A stretch of 64,000 nucleotides of DNA. It comes from Silanimonas sp044377035 (GTDB lineage Bacteria > Pseudomonadota > Gammaproteobacteria > Xanthomonadales > Xanthomonadaceae). The DNA lies in the NCBI RefSeq assembly GCF_044377035.1, contig NZ_JBILJW010000005.1:1-64000 (forward strand), given 5' to 3'. Below are positions 54,232-63,215 of this stretch, piece after piece; position 1 is the stretch's first letter, and each line of letters opens with the position of its first letter. Both the position numbers and the translations under genes were made by a program. The notes under the pieces were generated by a model, which saw only the letters and a program-made list of their open reading frames with translations, had not been told where the DNA came from and searched no databases.

Positions 54232-54660
54232 ATGCGCAGCGTTCGACAGATCCTCGACGGCAAGGACACCCCGCTGGTGACGGTCGGTCCGGACGATCCG
54301 GTGCTCGACGCGCTCCGCCGCATGGCTGAGACCAGCGTCGGTGCGGTGCTGGTGATGGAGCACGGCGCACTCGTGGGCATCATGACCGAGCGAGATTACG
54401 CGCGGAAAATCGTGCTGCAGGGGCGCGCCTCTGCGACGACGTCCGTGCGCACCATCATGACCAGCCCGGTGAAGACGGTGACGCCGGAACAGCGGGCCCG
54501 CGAGTGCATGCAGTTGATGAGCGACCACCGCTTCCGCCACTTGCCGGTGGTCGAGGACGGCACGGTGATGGGCGTGATTTCGATCGGCGACCTGCTCAAG
54601 ACCGTGATCGCCGAGCAGCAGCAGGAAATCGGCCAGCTGCAGGCCTACATCGCGAGCTGA
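54232..54660 (+). CDS. Stand-alone CBS-domain pair protein
   Basis: 142 aa, essentially two CBS motifs forming one Bateman module: VTVGPDDPVLDALRRMAETS, GALVGIMTERDYARKIVLQG (CBS 1) and KTVTPEQRARECMQLMSDHR, RHLPVVEDGTVMGVISIGDL (CBS 2). Such proteins bind adenine nucleotides and act as regulators of unknown partners. Own promoter and good ribosome site. The C-terminal EQQQEIGQLQAYI may be a short coiled coil. Confidence 0.92.
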   Translation: MRSVRQILDGKDTPLVTVGPDDPVLDALRRMAETSVGAVLVMEHGALVGIMTERDYARKIVLQGRASATTSVRTIMTSPVKTVTPEQRARECMQLMSDHRFRHLPVVEDGTVMGVISIGDLLKTVIAEQQQEIGQLQAYIAS

Positions 54661-55350
54661 GTGCGAACCGCGGTGAGAAGGTCGAACGCGTTCGCGACCC
54701 TGCTGGGCTTTGTTTTCCTGGCGACCCTTGTTGCTGCCCGGCCCCTCGTCGCCGAAGCGTCAATTCAGCCGGGACCCGGCGAGGGCGAGCCGGGGGCCGT
54801 GGTTTGGCATCCCTTGCGAAGCGGATGCTTTCGCGAAGTGCTGGGCCAATCCGCGATGGATTGGGGGCGTGCGACGGCCGCCCATGAGGGCGCGACGTCG
54901 ACCTCATCGCTGCGCTTCTGGTCCTTCCGTGAGTTCGGCGCCGAAGTGCTGGTGATCGACAGTGGCGGCTCGCCACGGCTGTCCGCGAACGCGTCGCCGT
55001 TCGTGGTGGTGGCCAGTGGTGCGCTTGACCGCACCTGCGTCGAACGCATGTCCTTCGGGGCCTGCCCGGAGGCGGATGAGCTCCGCCGTTCCCTCCTCGA
55101 GCAACGCATCCGCATCGGTGATGCCGTGGCTGACGACGGCGGGATGACCCTGTTGCTCGGTAGCGGGGGGTACGGAGTCGAGGTCATGGATCGGTTCGCG
55201 AAGCGGAACCGCTGGTACTTCGGCGAACTGCACCCGGATTTTCCGGTGATGCGCGAGCGCTTCGGGGCCGTCGATCGCTGTTTCGCGAAGGTGCGCGAGG
55301 CTGAGCGCCGCTGGGCGGCGGACCCCAAGGCCGCGCCGCCCACGCTGTAG
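54661..55350 (+). CDS. Exported hypothetical protein
   Basis: 229 aa with a GTG start immediately after the CBS stop codon, so translation is probably coupled. Signal peptide about 1-31 (NAFATLLGFVFLATLVAARP). Three to four Cys (SGCFREVLG, DRTCVERMSFGACPEADELR, DRCFAKVREAERRW) could form disulfides. No known family or motif; FWSFREFGAEVLVIDSGG is the most protein-like core segment. Convergent with the AIM24-type gene. Confidence 0.55.
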   Translation: MRTAVRRSNAFATLLGFVFLATLVAARPLVAEASIQPGPGEGEPGAVVWHPLRSGCFREVLGQSAMDWGRATAAHEGATSTSSLRFWSFREFGAEVLVIDSGGSPRLSANASPFVVVASGALDRTCVERMSFGACPEADELRRSLLEQRIRIGDAVADDGGMTLLLGSGGYGVEVMDRFAKRNRWYFGELHPDFPVMRERFGAVDRCFAKVREAERRWAADPKAAPPTL

Positions 55351-55356
55351 ATCGAC

Positions 55357-56361
55357 TCAGAAGCTGTTGTCGCCGTCGAGGATGCGGCCGAGGCCGCCCA
55401 GCGCCGAACCTTCGTCGCGGCCCGGCTTCATCGCCGCCTGCATCATGCGGCCGGCGAGGCGCGAGAACGGCAGCGACTGGATCCACACCTTGCCCGGGCC
55501 GGTCAGCGTGGCCATGAACACGCCTTCGCCGCCGAACAGCATCGACTTCACCGAGCCCACCGACTTGATGTCGAAGTTGACGCCGTCCGTGTAGGCCACC
55601 ACGCAGCCGGTATCGACGTCGAGGCGTTCGCCGGAGCTAAGCTGGCGCTCCATGATGGTGCCGCCGGCGTGCACGAAGACGAGGCCGTCGCCTTCGAGCT
55701 TCTGCATGATGAAACCTTCGCCGCCGAACAGCGCCGTCATCACCTTGCGCTGGAAGTGCAGGCCGATCGAGACGCCTCGCGCCGCGGCGAGGAAGCTGTC
55801 CTTCTGGCAGATGATGCGGCCGCCGTAATTCGACAGCGTCATCGGCACGATGGTGCCGGGGTAGGGCGCAGCGAAGGCGACCTTGGCCTTGCCGCTGCCG
55901 CCAGCGTGCGAGAACACCGTGGTGAACAGCGACTCGCCAGTGACGAGACGCTTGCCGGCGCCCATCAGCTTGTCCATGAAGCCGCCGCTGGCCTGCTTGC
56001 CGTCGCCGAAGACGGTTTCCATCTGCACGACGGCGTCCTTGTACATCATCGCCCCGGCCTCGGCGACCGCCGATTCACCCGGATCGAGCTCGATCTCGAC
56101 GAACTGCATGTCCTCGCCGTAGATCTTGTAGTCGATGACGTCGGCGCGCTGGCCGCCGGAAAAGGCCGGAGGCGGCGGCGAGGTGACGTTGCCGGCCACC
56201 GACTCGCTGCGCAGCTCGGCGCAGGCGGCGATCGGCACCCACTCGGCGAAGCCGTTGCGCCAGCAGTGGCCGTTCGGGTTCTTCGCGGCCTGCGCGACGG
56301 CGGCGGCGGTATCGAGCGGGCCCATCTGCTGGCCGTTGTAGCTGAGGTACCACTGGTGCAT
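55357..56361 (-). CDS. GYF_2 plus AIM24/TIGR00266-family protein
   Basis: 334 aa. Residues 1-50 form a GYF_2-like domain (WYLSYNGQQMGPLDTAAAVA, NGHCWRNGFAEWVPIAAC). After a Pro linker, residues about 75-310 are the AIM24 beta-sandwich: FVEIELDPGESAVAEAGAMM, LVTGESLFTTVFSHAGGSGK, AAPYPGTIVPMTLSNYGGRI, CQKDSFLAAARGVSIGLHFQ, VFVHAGGTIMERQLSSGERL. Function of the family in bacteria is unclear. Adjacent DUF533 gene (23 bp upstream) is probably co-transcribed. Confidence 0.88.
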   Translation of the reverse strand: MHQWYLSYNGQQMGPLDTAAAVAQAAKNPNGHCWRNGFAEWVPIAACAELRSESVAGNVTSPPPPAFSGGQRADVIDYKIYGEDMQFVEIELDPGESAVAEAGAMMYKDAVVQMETVFGDGKQASGGFMDKLMGAGKRLVTGESLFTTVFSHAGGSGKAKVAFAAPYPGTIVPMTLSNYGGRIICQKDSFLAAARGVSIGLHFQRKVMTALFGGEGFIMQKLEGDGLVFVHAGGTIMERQLSSGERLDVDTGCVVAYTDGVNFDIKSVGSVKSMLFGGEGVFMATLTGPGKVWIQSLPFSRLAGRMMQAAMKPGRDEGSALGGLGRILDGDNSF

Positions 56362-56383
56362 GGCGAGTCTCCTTGGGGGGGGG

Positions 56384-57163
56384 TCAGAGGCCGAGTTCGG
56401 CGTGGAGCTGTTCGCGTGCGGCGGCGTCGAGGCCGAGGCGCTGCGCGAGTTCGTCGAGGTAGCGGACTTCGAGCTCGGTGTCGCGACCGATCGCGATGAC
56501 GGAAGCGACGTACACCTGCTCCCGCTGCGCCGGACGCGTGCGCGCGACGAGCTGGGCGGCGGTCAGCGGCGCGGCGAGTTCGCCTTCCAGCGCCTCGAGA
56601 TCCTCGGCGTCCAGCCCGGCATCGCGGGCGCTGCCGAGGATGCGCTGGCGCTCGTCGGCGTCGATCAGGCCGTCGGCATTGGCGGCGCAGATCATCGCGC
56701 GCAGCAGGTGCATGGCTTCGACGGCGCGCTCGGCGTCCGACGGCGCGGCGACGCCCGGCGCCGGTGGCGGGGCCGAAGCGGCCGGCGGCGGCGGAGGCGG
56801 TGTGCCTCCATGCATCGGCTGCGGGGGCGGCGCGCTGCCGGTGGCGGCGGGTTGGTTGCTCGACTTGTAGTGTTCGTAGGCGGCAATCGCCAGACCGAGC
56901 GCGCCCATGCCGATCTTGGCCTTCGTGGCGGTCGACAGGCCGCCGCTGCGACGGCCGCTGCCGCTGCCCAACACGCCGCCCAGCAGGCTGCCGAGGCCGC
57001 CCGATCCGCTGGACGAGCCGCCCGACGAACCGCCGAGCAGGCCACCCAGCCCGCCGAGGCCGCTGCTGCCGTAGCTCGATTTGTGGCGGCGCTGCTTGCC
57101 GCCAAGGCTGCCGCTGAGGGCTTCGTTCATCACCTGCTTGAGCAGGCGTTCGGGGTCGAACAT
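56384..57163 (-). CDS. DUF533/TerB-like protein
   Basis: 259 aa. Residues 30-75 are Gly/Ser-rich low complexity (SGLGGLGGLLGGSSGGSS). ATKAKIGMGALGLAIAAYEH may be a membrane helix (about 78-97). After a Pro/Ala linker, the C-terminal DUF533 domain (about 145-259) has LLRAMICAANADGLIDADER (TerB-like acidic motif) and VASVIAIGRDTELEVRYLDE. AAGGAA precedes ATG. First gene of a pair with the AIM24 protein. Role unknown. Confidence 0.85.
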   Translation of the reverse strand: MFDPERLLKQVMNEALSGSLGGKQRRHKSSYGSSGLGGLGGLLGGSSGGSSSGSGGLGSLLGGVLGSGSGRRSGGLSTATKAKIGMGALGLAIAAYEHYKSSNQPAATGSAPPPQPMHGGTPPPPPPAASAPPPAPGVAAPSDAERAVEAMHLLRAMICAANADGLIDADERQRILGSARDAGLDAEDLEALEGELAAPLTAAQLVARTRPAQREQVYVASVIAIGRDTELEVRYLDELAQRLGLDAAAREQLHAELGL

Positions 57164-57322
57164 GGGGGTTCCTTCTACACGCGGGAGGCCAGCGCATCAT
57201 GCCAAAGCGGGGTTAATGCCTCGTCAGTGCCGGAGGTCCTGCCCGCTGGCGCCGGCCTCGAGGGGCCGCCTGTGGCACACTGCCGCGCCTTCACTTCGCC
57301 TTGAATCCGGACCGCGCGCGAC

Positions 57323-57706
57323 ATGGCCGACAGCATCGACAGCCACGCCCCGCGCACCCCCTTCCAGGTGTGGCGGGCGATGACGTGGTCGCTGCAGGGC
57401 CTCCGTGCCGCGTGGTTGCTGGAGAGCTCGTTCCGCCTCGAGGTTTATCTCTTCCTGGTGCTGGCCCCGCTGGGCTACTGGCTGGGGGCGGACGGCGTGG
57501 AGCGCGCCATCCTGATCGGCTGCCTCATGCTGGTGCTCATCGTCGAAGTGCTGAATTCGGCCTTGGAAGCGGTGGTCGACCGCTTCGGCAGCGAGTGGCA
57601 CGAGCTCGCCAAGCGCGCCAAGGACATGGGTTCGGCAGCGGTTTTTCTTTGCGACCTCAACGTGTTGCTGTGCTGGGGCCTGATCCTGCTGCCGCGCTGG
57701 CTGTGA
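57323..57706 (+). CDS. dgkA: Diacylglycerol kinase
   Basis: Small trimeric inner-membrane kinase recycling diacylglycerol to phosphatidic acid. 127 aa with three helices. RAMTWSLQGLRAAWLLESSF, RLEVYLFLVLAPLGYWL, LIVEVLNSALEAVVDRFGSE (active-site Glu and Asn) and HELAKRAKDMGSAAVFLCDL are diagnostic. Followed after 36 bp by the TerC gene. Confidence 0.96.
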   Translation: MADSIDSHAPRTPFQVWRAMTWSLQGLRAAWLLESSFRLEVYLFLVLAPLGYWLGADGVERAILIGCLMLVLIVEVLNSALEAVVDRFGSEWHELAKRAKDMGSAAVFLCDLNVLLCWGLILLPRWL

Positions 57707-57742
57707 TGCCGCGTTGCTTCCTCTTCTCCTGAACCGGTACCG

Positions 57743-58495
57743 ATGATCGAATTCCTGACCAGCCCCGAACTGTGGATCGCGCTGCTGACGCTCGCGACCC
57801 TCGAGATCGTCCTGGGTGTCGACAACCTCGTCTTCATCTCGATCGCCGTCAGCAAGCTGCCGCCGCACCAGCGCCCGAAGGCGCGCAAGTTCGGCCTCGC
57901 CCTGGCCTGCATCACCCGCATCCTGCTATTGCTGACGCTGGCGTGGATCGCCGGCATGAAGCAGTCGCTGTTCACCCTGTTCGGCCATGCGTTCTCCATC
58001 CGCGACCTCGTGCTGATCGGCGGCGGCCTGTTCCTGCTGGTCAAGGGCACGATGGAGATCCACGATTCCGTCGAAGGCGACAGCGACGCCGAGCAGATCG
58101 ACACCAAGCCCTCGGCGGTCTTCGGCTGGGTGATCGCCCAGATCGCGGTGATCGACATCGTGTTCTCGCTGGATTCGGTGATCACCGCCGTGGGCATGGT
58201 GCCGGCCGAGCAGACCGGCATCATGGTGGCGGCGATCATCATCGCCGTCGCCGTGATGATCCTCGCCTCGAACCCGATCGGCGACTTCATCGACCGGCAT
58301 CCGACGGTGAAGATGCTGGCTCTGACCTTCCTGATCCTCGTCGGTGCCGCCCTCGTGGCCGACGGTTTCGGGTATCACATCCCGCGTGGTTTCCTTTACT
58401 TCGCCATGGCCTTCTCGGGCCTCGTCGAAGCCCTGAACATGGTTTCCCGCCACCGCCAGGCGAAGAAGGCCGAACGCAAGCGCCTGGCCGGCTGA
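57743..58495 (+). CDS. TerC-family integral membrane protein
   Basis: 250 aa, seven to eight helices. WIALLTLATLEIVLGVDNLV, FISIAVSKLPPHQRPKARKF, RDLVLIGGGLFLLVKGTMEI, VIAQIAVIDIVFSLDSVITA and NPIGDFIDRHPTVKMLALTF are the YgdQ/YoaE-type TerC signature; the acidic LGVDN and SLDSV are metal-site candidates. Members export metals such as Mn2+ or Ca2+, but no riboswitch is seen here. Lacks the CBS extension of YoaE. Confidence 0.93.
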   Translation: MIEFLTSPELWIALLTLATLEIVLGVDNLVFISIAVSKLPPHQRPKARKFGLALACITRILLLLTLAWIAGMKQSLFTLFGHAFSIRDLVLIGGGLFLLVKGTMEIHDSVEGDSDAEQIDTKPSAVFGWVIAQIAVIDIVFSLDSVITAVGMVPAEQTGIMVAAIIIAVAVMILASNPIGDFIDRHPTVKMLALTFLILVGAALVADGFGYHIPRGFLYFAMAFSGLVEALNMVSRHRQAKKAERKRLAG

Positions 58496-58505
58496 GGAGT
58501 TGTCG

Positions 58506-59699
58506 ATGAGCGATGTCGCACCGCTGGTGCTGAAGAAGGGCGAAGAGCGCCGCCTGCGTGCCGGGCACCTGTGGGTCTTCAGCAATGAAGTGGATGTCGC
58601 GCGCACCCCGCTGACGGCGCTGCAGCCCGGCCAGCCGGTGATGCTGATCGACGGTGCAGGCAAGACGCTGGGCAGCGGCTACGCCCATCCGAATACGCTG
58701 ATCGCCGCGCGGCTCGTCGACCGCGGCGGCCACGCGCTCGACCGCTCGCTGTTCGTGCACCGGCTCAACGTGGCGCTGGCCCTGCGCGAGCGCCGCTACG
58801 CCGACCCGTTCTATCGCCTGGTGTTCGGCGAAAGCGACGGCCTGCCGGGCCTCACCGTCGACCGCTTCGGCGACGTGCTGGTGGCCCAGGCCACCACGGC
58901 CGGCATGGATCGCCTGCAGGACGAGATCACCGATGCGCTCGACAAAGTCTTGAAGCCGCGCAGCATCGTCTGGAAGAACGACAGCAGTGCCCGCGCCATC
59001 GAAGGCCTCGGCAATGAGGTGCGCGTGGTCGGCATGCCCGTCGAGGGGCCGGTGGAAGTGCGCGAGGGCGCCTTGCGTTTCGCCGCCGACGTCATCGAAG
59101 GCCAGAAGACCGGCTGGTTCTACGACCAGCGCAGCAACCGCGATCGCCTTGCGCCCTGGCTGAAAGGGGCGAGCGTGCTCGACCTCTTCAGCTTCGCCGG
59201 CGGCTGGGGCCTGCGCGCCGTCGCCGACGGTGCCGCCAGCGCCGACTGCGTCGATGTGTCGGGCCGTGCGGTGCAGGCGGTGCAGGCGAACGCCGAACGC
59301 AACGGTTTGGGCGACCGCGTGACGGCACAGGCCATGGACGCGTTCGACTTCCTGAAGGCCGCGCGCGCCGAGCGCCGGCGCTGGGATGTCGTCATCGTCG
59401 ATCCGCCGGCCTTCGTGAAGCGCAAGAAGGATTTCAAGGAAGGCGCGCTGGCTTATCGACGCATCTTCGAAGCCGCCATGCAGGTGCTCTCGAAGGACGG
59501 CCTGCTGGTGGCCTGCTCCTGCAGCCACCACTTCCCGCGTAGCGCCCTCGTCGAGGCGGTGCAGGCCGGGGCAAGGCACCTCGACCGGCAGGCGCAGTTG
59601 CTGGAATTCCTCGCGCAGGGGCCGGACCATCCCGTGCATCCGGCCATCCCCGAAACCGAGTACCTGAAAGGCGCGTTGTTCCGCATCCTCCCTGCCTGA
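58506..59699 (+). CDS. rlmI: 23S rRNA (cytosine-C5) methyltransferase RlmI
   Basis: 397 aa (E. coli RlmI 396), from ATG 58506 preceded by GAGGAG. N-terminal PUA domain (LKKGEERRLRAGHLWVFSNE, about 5-80), EEhub-type middle, and SAM-binding Rossmann domain: GWFYDQRSNRDRLAPWLKGA, VLDLFSFAGGWGLRAVADGA, VVIVDPPAFVKRKKDFKEGA and LVACSCSHHF with the catalytic Cys. Overlaps the next start codon (TGATG). Confidence 0.94.
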   Translation: MSDVAPLVLKKGEERRLRAGHLWVFSNEVDVARTPLTALQPGQPVMLIDGAGKTLGSGYAHPNTLIAARLVDRGGHALDRSLFVHRLNVALALRERRYADPFYRLVFGESDGLPGLTVDRFGDVLVAQATTAGMDRLQDEITDALDKVLKPRSIVWKNDSSARAIEGLGNEVRVVGMPVEGPVEVREGALRFAADVIEGQKTGWFYDQRSNRDRLAPWLKGASVLDLFSFAGGWGLRAVADGAASADCVDVSGRAVQAVQANAERNGLGDRVTAQAMDAFDFLKAARAERRRWDVVIVDPPAFVKRKKDFKEGALAYRRIFEAAMQVLSKDGLLVACSCSHHFPRSALVEAVQAGARHLDRQAQLLEFLAQGPDHPVHPAIPETEYLKGALFRILPA

Positions 59700-61534
59700 T
59701 GAACGCCCCCGACACGCTGACGCTCGACCAGCCGCCGCCGGCCTTCGAAGCCGCGTTGAAGGCGCTGCACCGCCTTGCGCAGCGCGATGAGGAGGACGTG
59801 CCGGGCCGGCTGCTGGAGATCACCGCGGAGACCTTGGGCGTGGCGCGGGCCAGCCTGTGGTCGTTGACGCCCGGGCGCCGCTCCATCCGCTGCCGCGCGA
59901 TGTTCGAGCAAGGGCAGGGCATGCTCGCCCCCCAGACCGAACTGGCCTGCGATGCGGCACCGGCCTACTTCCAGGCCATCGAGGGGCTTCTGGTTCTCGC
60001 CGCCGAGGACGCGCAGCGAGATCCGCGCACCGTCGAGCTCGCCGAGGGCTACCTGAAGCCGCTCGGCATCGGGGCCATCCTCGACGTGCCGATCTGCGAA
60101 TTCGGCGAGATCGTCGGCGTGCTCTGCCTGGAACACCTCGGTCCGCCGCGACGCTGGAGCGGCGCCGAGCGCCTGTTCGTCACCTCGCTCTCCGGCATCC
60201 TGTCGCAACGCCATGACCGCCTGCGAATGGCCGCGGCGGAAGACGAGCGCAAGCGGCAACTGCTGTTCGATGCCGCTACCGGCTTGGCCGGGCGAAGCCT
60301 GTTCATCGATCGCCTCGCCCACGCCGTTGCCGAATTGCCCGCGGGCCACGACCTCGCCGTGCTCGCACTCGACCTCGAGCGCCTGCGCAGTCTTGCGCAC
60401 CGGTATGGCGGCAATTTCGCCGACAGCGTGATGGCCGAAGGCGCGGCGCGCATCGGCCAGGTGGTGCCGGCCGCCCGCTGTGGCCGCATCGCCGATGACA
60501 CCTTTGCGCTGTGGGTGTCCGGGGATCGCGCCCAAGGCTTGGCTACGCGCCTCGCAGGGCGACTGCAACGCGCGCTCGCGCTGCCGATGGCGGCACCGGA
60601 CGGCGACAGCCTGGAATTCAGCACCGCGGTGGGCATCGTCCCCGGCGCGCGCGCCGAGCCCGACGCCGATCGCCTGCTGCGCGATGCGCTCACCGCGGCG
60701 TTCAGCGCAGCGCGCAAGGGCCGCGGGCGCGTCGAAGTGGTCTGGCCCGACGTGCGCAACGAATTGCAGAGTTCGCTCGAGCTCGAAAGGGAAGTGCGCC
60801 GCGCTGCGGACGCCCGCGAGTTCACCTTCCGACTGCAGCCGATCGTCGACCTCGTGTCGGGGCGCGCCGTCGGTGCCGAGGCGCTCATGCGCTGGCCGCG
60901 CGAGGGTCGCGATGTGCCGCCGTCCGACTTCGTGCCGCTGCTCGAGGACAGCGGCCTGATCGCGCAGGTGCACATGGGCCTGCTGCGCGACCTGTTCGCC
61001 TGGGCGCGCGAGACATCGCTGCTCGAACGCCGGCCTGGCTTCCAGCTGCACGTGAATTTCTCGCCGGTGCAGCTGCAGTCGCCGGGCTTCGTGGAGGAAC
61101 TGCGCGATACCGCGCGGGCCTATGGCGTGGAGGGGCTGCTCGTTTGCGAGATCACCGAGAACACCCTGTTCTCCAGCGGCGAGGACGCGGCCTCGACCTT
61201 GCGCTACCTCGCCGAGATGGGCATCCCGGTGTCGCTCGACGATTTCGGCACCGGCTTCGCTTCGCTCACCCACCTGATCGACCTGCCGCTGCACGGCCTG
61301 AAGATCGACCGCAGCTTCTGCCTGCGCTGCGCCGACGATGCTAAGGCGCAGGCCGTCGTGGGCGGCCTGCTCGGCCTCGCCACCCACCTAGGCCTCGACG
61401 TGGTGGCGGAAGGCGTGGAGACCGAAGCGCAGCGCGCCTTGCTGGTGTCGCTGGGCGCGACTGTGGCCCAGGGCTACCTGTTCGACCGGGCGCTGGACCT
61501 TGAACCCTTCGCCCAGCGTTGGCTGGGCGATTGA
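59699..61534 (+). CDS. GAF / degenerate GGDEF / EAL signalling protein
   Basis: Predicted c-di-GMP phosphodiesterase, 611 aa, cytoplasmic. GAF about 20-175 (LLEITAETLGVARASLWSLT, GIGAILDVPICEFGEIVGVL). GGDEF-like about 190-345, but the catalytic signature is replaced (CGRIADDTFALW), so no cyclase activity is expected. EAL about 360-605 retains EALMRW, VNFSPVQL, EITENTLF, DDFGTGFASL, LKIDRSF, AEGVETEAQ and QGYLFD, all the metal and catalytic positions. Translation coupled to rlmI. Local target unknown. Confidence 0.92.
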   Translation: MNAPDTLTLDQPPPAFEAALKALHRLAQRDEEDVPGRLLEITAETLGVARASLWSLTPGRRSIRCRAMFEQGQGMLAPQTELACDAAPAYFQAIEGLLVLAAEDAQRDPRTVELAEGYLKPLGIGAILDVPICEFGEIVGVLCLEHLGPPRRWSGAERLFVTSLSGILSQRHDRLRMAAAEDERKRQLLFDAATGLAGRSLFIDRLAHAVAELPAGHDLAVLALDLERLRSLAHRYGGNFADSVMAEGAARIGQVVPAARCGRIADDTFALWVSGDRAQGLATRLAGRLQRALALPMAAPDGDSLEFSTAVGIVPGARAEPDADRLLRDALTAAFSAARKGRGRVEVVWPDVRNELQSSLELEREVRRAADAREFTFRLQPIVDLVSGRAVGAEALMRWPREGRDVPPSDFVPLLEDSGLIAQVHMGLLRDLFAWARETSLLERRPGFQLHVNFSPVQLQSPGFVEELRDTARAYGVEGLLVCEITENTLFSSGEDAASTLRYLAEMGIPVSLDDFGTGFASLTHLIDLPLHGLKIDRSFCLRCADDAKAQAVVGGLLGLATHLGLDVVAEGVETEAQRALLVSLGATVAQGYLFDRALDLEPFAQRWLGD

Positions 61535-61545
61535 TGGAACCTTGA

Positions 61546-62421
61546 ATGAGCTCTCTGCACGACATCGATCCGATCGCGGTTTCCCTGCCGTTCTGGCCGC
61601 ACGGCATCCACTGGTACGGCTTGATGTACGTGCTGGCCTTCGCCGCTGCGTGGTGGCTAGGCCAACGGCGCCTCCGCGCCGGACGCCTGCCCGGCATCGA
61701 CGAGAACGCCTACGGCGACCTGCTGTTCTACGGGATGCTCGGTGTGCTGCTGGGCGGGCGCGTCGGCTACGTGCTGTTCTACGACCTGCCGGCCTTCCTC
61801 GCGGATCCGCTGATGCTGTTCAACGTCCGCGGCGGCGGCATGAGCTTCCATGGCGGCCTGCTCGGCGTGATGGCGGCCGGATGGTGGTGGTGCCGAAAGC
61901 ACCGGATGCACTGGTTCGACGTCATGGATTTCGTCGCGCCGCTGGTGCCCTTGGGTCTCGGCTTCGGTCGTATCGGCAACTGGATCGGCGGCGAGCTGTG
62001 GGGGCGCGTCACCGACTCGCCGCTCGGCGTCGTGTTTACGCGCGCCCTGCCGCCCGAGTACGCGAACCTGCCGGTGGAGCAGCTCCGAGTGCTCCATGCC
62101 CAGGGCGTGCTCGACCCTTTCGCGCGCTATCCGTCGCAGCTGCTGCAGGCGCTGCTCGAGGGGCTGGTGATGTTCGCGGTGCTGTGGTGGTTCAGCGCGA
62201 AGCCGCGCCCGCGCTTCGCGGTGTCCGGGATGTTCGCGCTGCTCTACGGCGTGTTCCGCATCGTCGCCGAGTTCTTCCGGCAGCCCGACGCGCAGTACGG
62301 CTACCTCGCCTTCGGCTGGCTGACGATGGGCATGGTGCTGAGCCTGCCGCTCGTCGCGCTCGGCCTCGTGTTCCTGTGGCGCTCGCACACGGCGCCGACG
62401 CTTGCGAAGGAGGGCGCGTGA
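61546..62421 (+). CDS. lgt: Prolipoprotein diacylglyceryl transferase
   Basis: Attaches diacylglycerol from phosphatidylglycerol to the lipobox Cys. 291 aa, seven helices. GIHWYGLMYVLAFAAAWWLG, GGRVGYVLFYDLPAFLADPL (Lgt signature), GGGMSFHGGLLGVM with the essential His, GLGFGRIGNWIGGELWGR and RYPSQLLQALLEG. The stop codon overlaps the thyA start codon by one base. Confidence 0.97.
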   Translation: MSSLHDIDPIAVSLPFWPHGIHWYGLMYVLAFAAAWWLGQRRLRAGRLPGIDENAYGDLLFYGMLGVLLGGRVGYVLFYDLPAFLADPLMLFNVRGGGMSFHGGLLGVMAAGWWWCRKHRMHWFDVMDFVAPLVPLGLGFGRIGNWIGGELWGRVTDSPLGVVFTRALPPEYANLPVEQLRVLHAQGVLDPFARYPSQLLQALLEGLVMFAVLWWFSAKPRPRFAVSGMFALLYGVFRIVAEFFRQPDAQYGYLAFGWLTMGMVLSLPLVALGLVFLWRSHTAPTLAKEGA

Positions 62422-63215
62422 TGCAGGCCTACCACGATCTTCTCATCCACGTGATGGCGAACGGCGCCATCAAGACCGATCGCACGGGCACCGGCACCCG
62501 CAGCGTGTTCGGCGCGCAGATGCGTTTCGACCTCGCCGCCGGCTTTCCGCTGGTCACCACGAAGAAGGTGCACTGGAAGTCGGTGGTGCACGAACTGCTG
62601 TGGTTCCTGAAGGGCGAGACGAACATCGCCTACCTGAAGGCGAACAAGGTCGGCATCTGGGACGAATGGGCCAACGCTGACGGCGAGCTCGGCCCGGTGT
62701 ACGGCAAGCAGTGGCGCAGCTGGGCCGCGCCCGACGGCACGGTGATCGACCAGATCAGCGACGTGATCGCGCAGATCCGCAAGAACCCCGACTCGCGCCG
62801 GCTGATCGTCAGCGCCTGGAACGTGGCCGACCTGCCGCAGATGGCCCTGATGCCTTGCCACGCCTTGTTCCAGTTCTACGTGGCCGACGGCAAGCTGAGC
62901 TGCCAGCTCTACCAGCGCTCGGCCGACCTCTTCCTCGGCGTGCCGTTCAACATCGCGAGCTACGCGCTGCTCACGCAGATGATCGCGCATGCCTGCGACC
63001 TCGGCCTCGGCGATTTCGTCTGGACCGGCGGCGATTGCCACATCTACTCGAACCACGTCGACCAGGTGAACGAGCAGCTCTCGCGCGAGCATCGCGCGCT
63101 GCCCACCGTCCGCCTCAACCCCGAAGTGCGCGACGTGCTGGCCTTCCGCTACGAGGACATCGAGCTGGTCGGCTACGACTCGCATCCGGCCATCAAGGCG
63201 CCGGTGGCGGTGTGA
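62421..63215 (+). CDS. thyA: Thymidylate synthase
   Basis: Methylates dUMP with methylene-tetrahydrofolate. 264 aa, the same as E. coli. IKTDRTGTGTRSVFGAQMRF, HWKSVVHELLWFLKGETNIA, WDEWANADGELGPVYGKQWR, MPCHALFQFYV with catalytic Cys146, QLYQRSADLFLGVPFNIASY and DCHIYSNHVDQV. ATG overlaps the lgt stop; folA follows with a 4-bp overlap. Confidence 0.98.
   Translation: MQAYHDLLIHVMANGAIKTDRTGTGTRSVFGAQMRFDLAAGFPLVTTKKVHWKSVVHELLWFLKGETNIAYLKANKVGIWDEWANADGELGPVYGKQWRSWAAPDGTVIDQISDVIAQIRKNPDSRRLIVSAWNVADLPQMALMPCHALFQFYVADGKLSCQLYQRSADLFLGVPFNIASYALLTQMIAHACDLGLGDFVWTGGDCHIYSNHVDQVNEQLSREHRALPTVRLNPEVRDVLAFRYEDIELVGYDSHPAIKAPVAV

Noticed and set aside
57743..58495. Tellurite resistance operon
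   Set aside because: The TerC-family and TerB-like genes are scattered housekeeping members; no terZABDE cluster is present.
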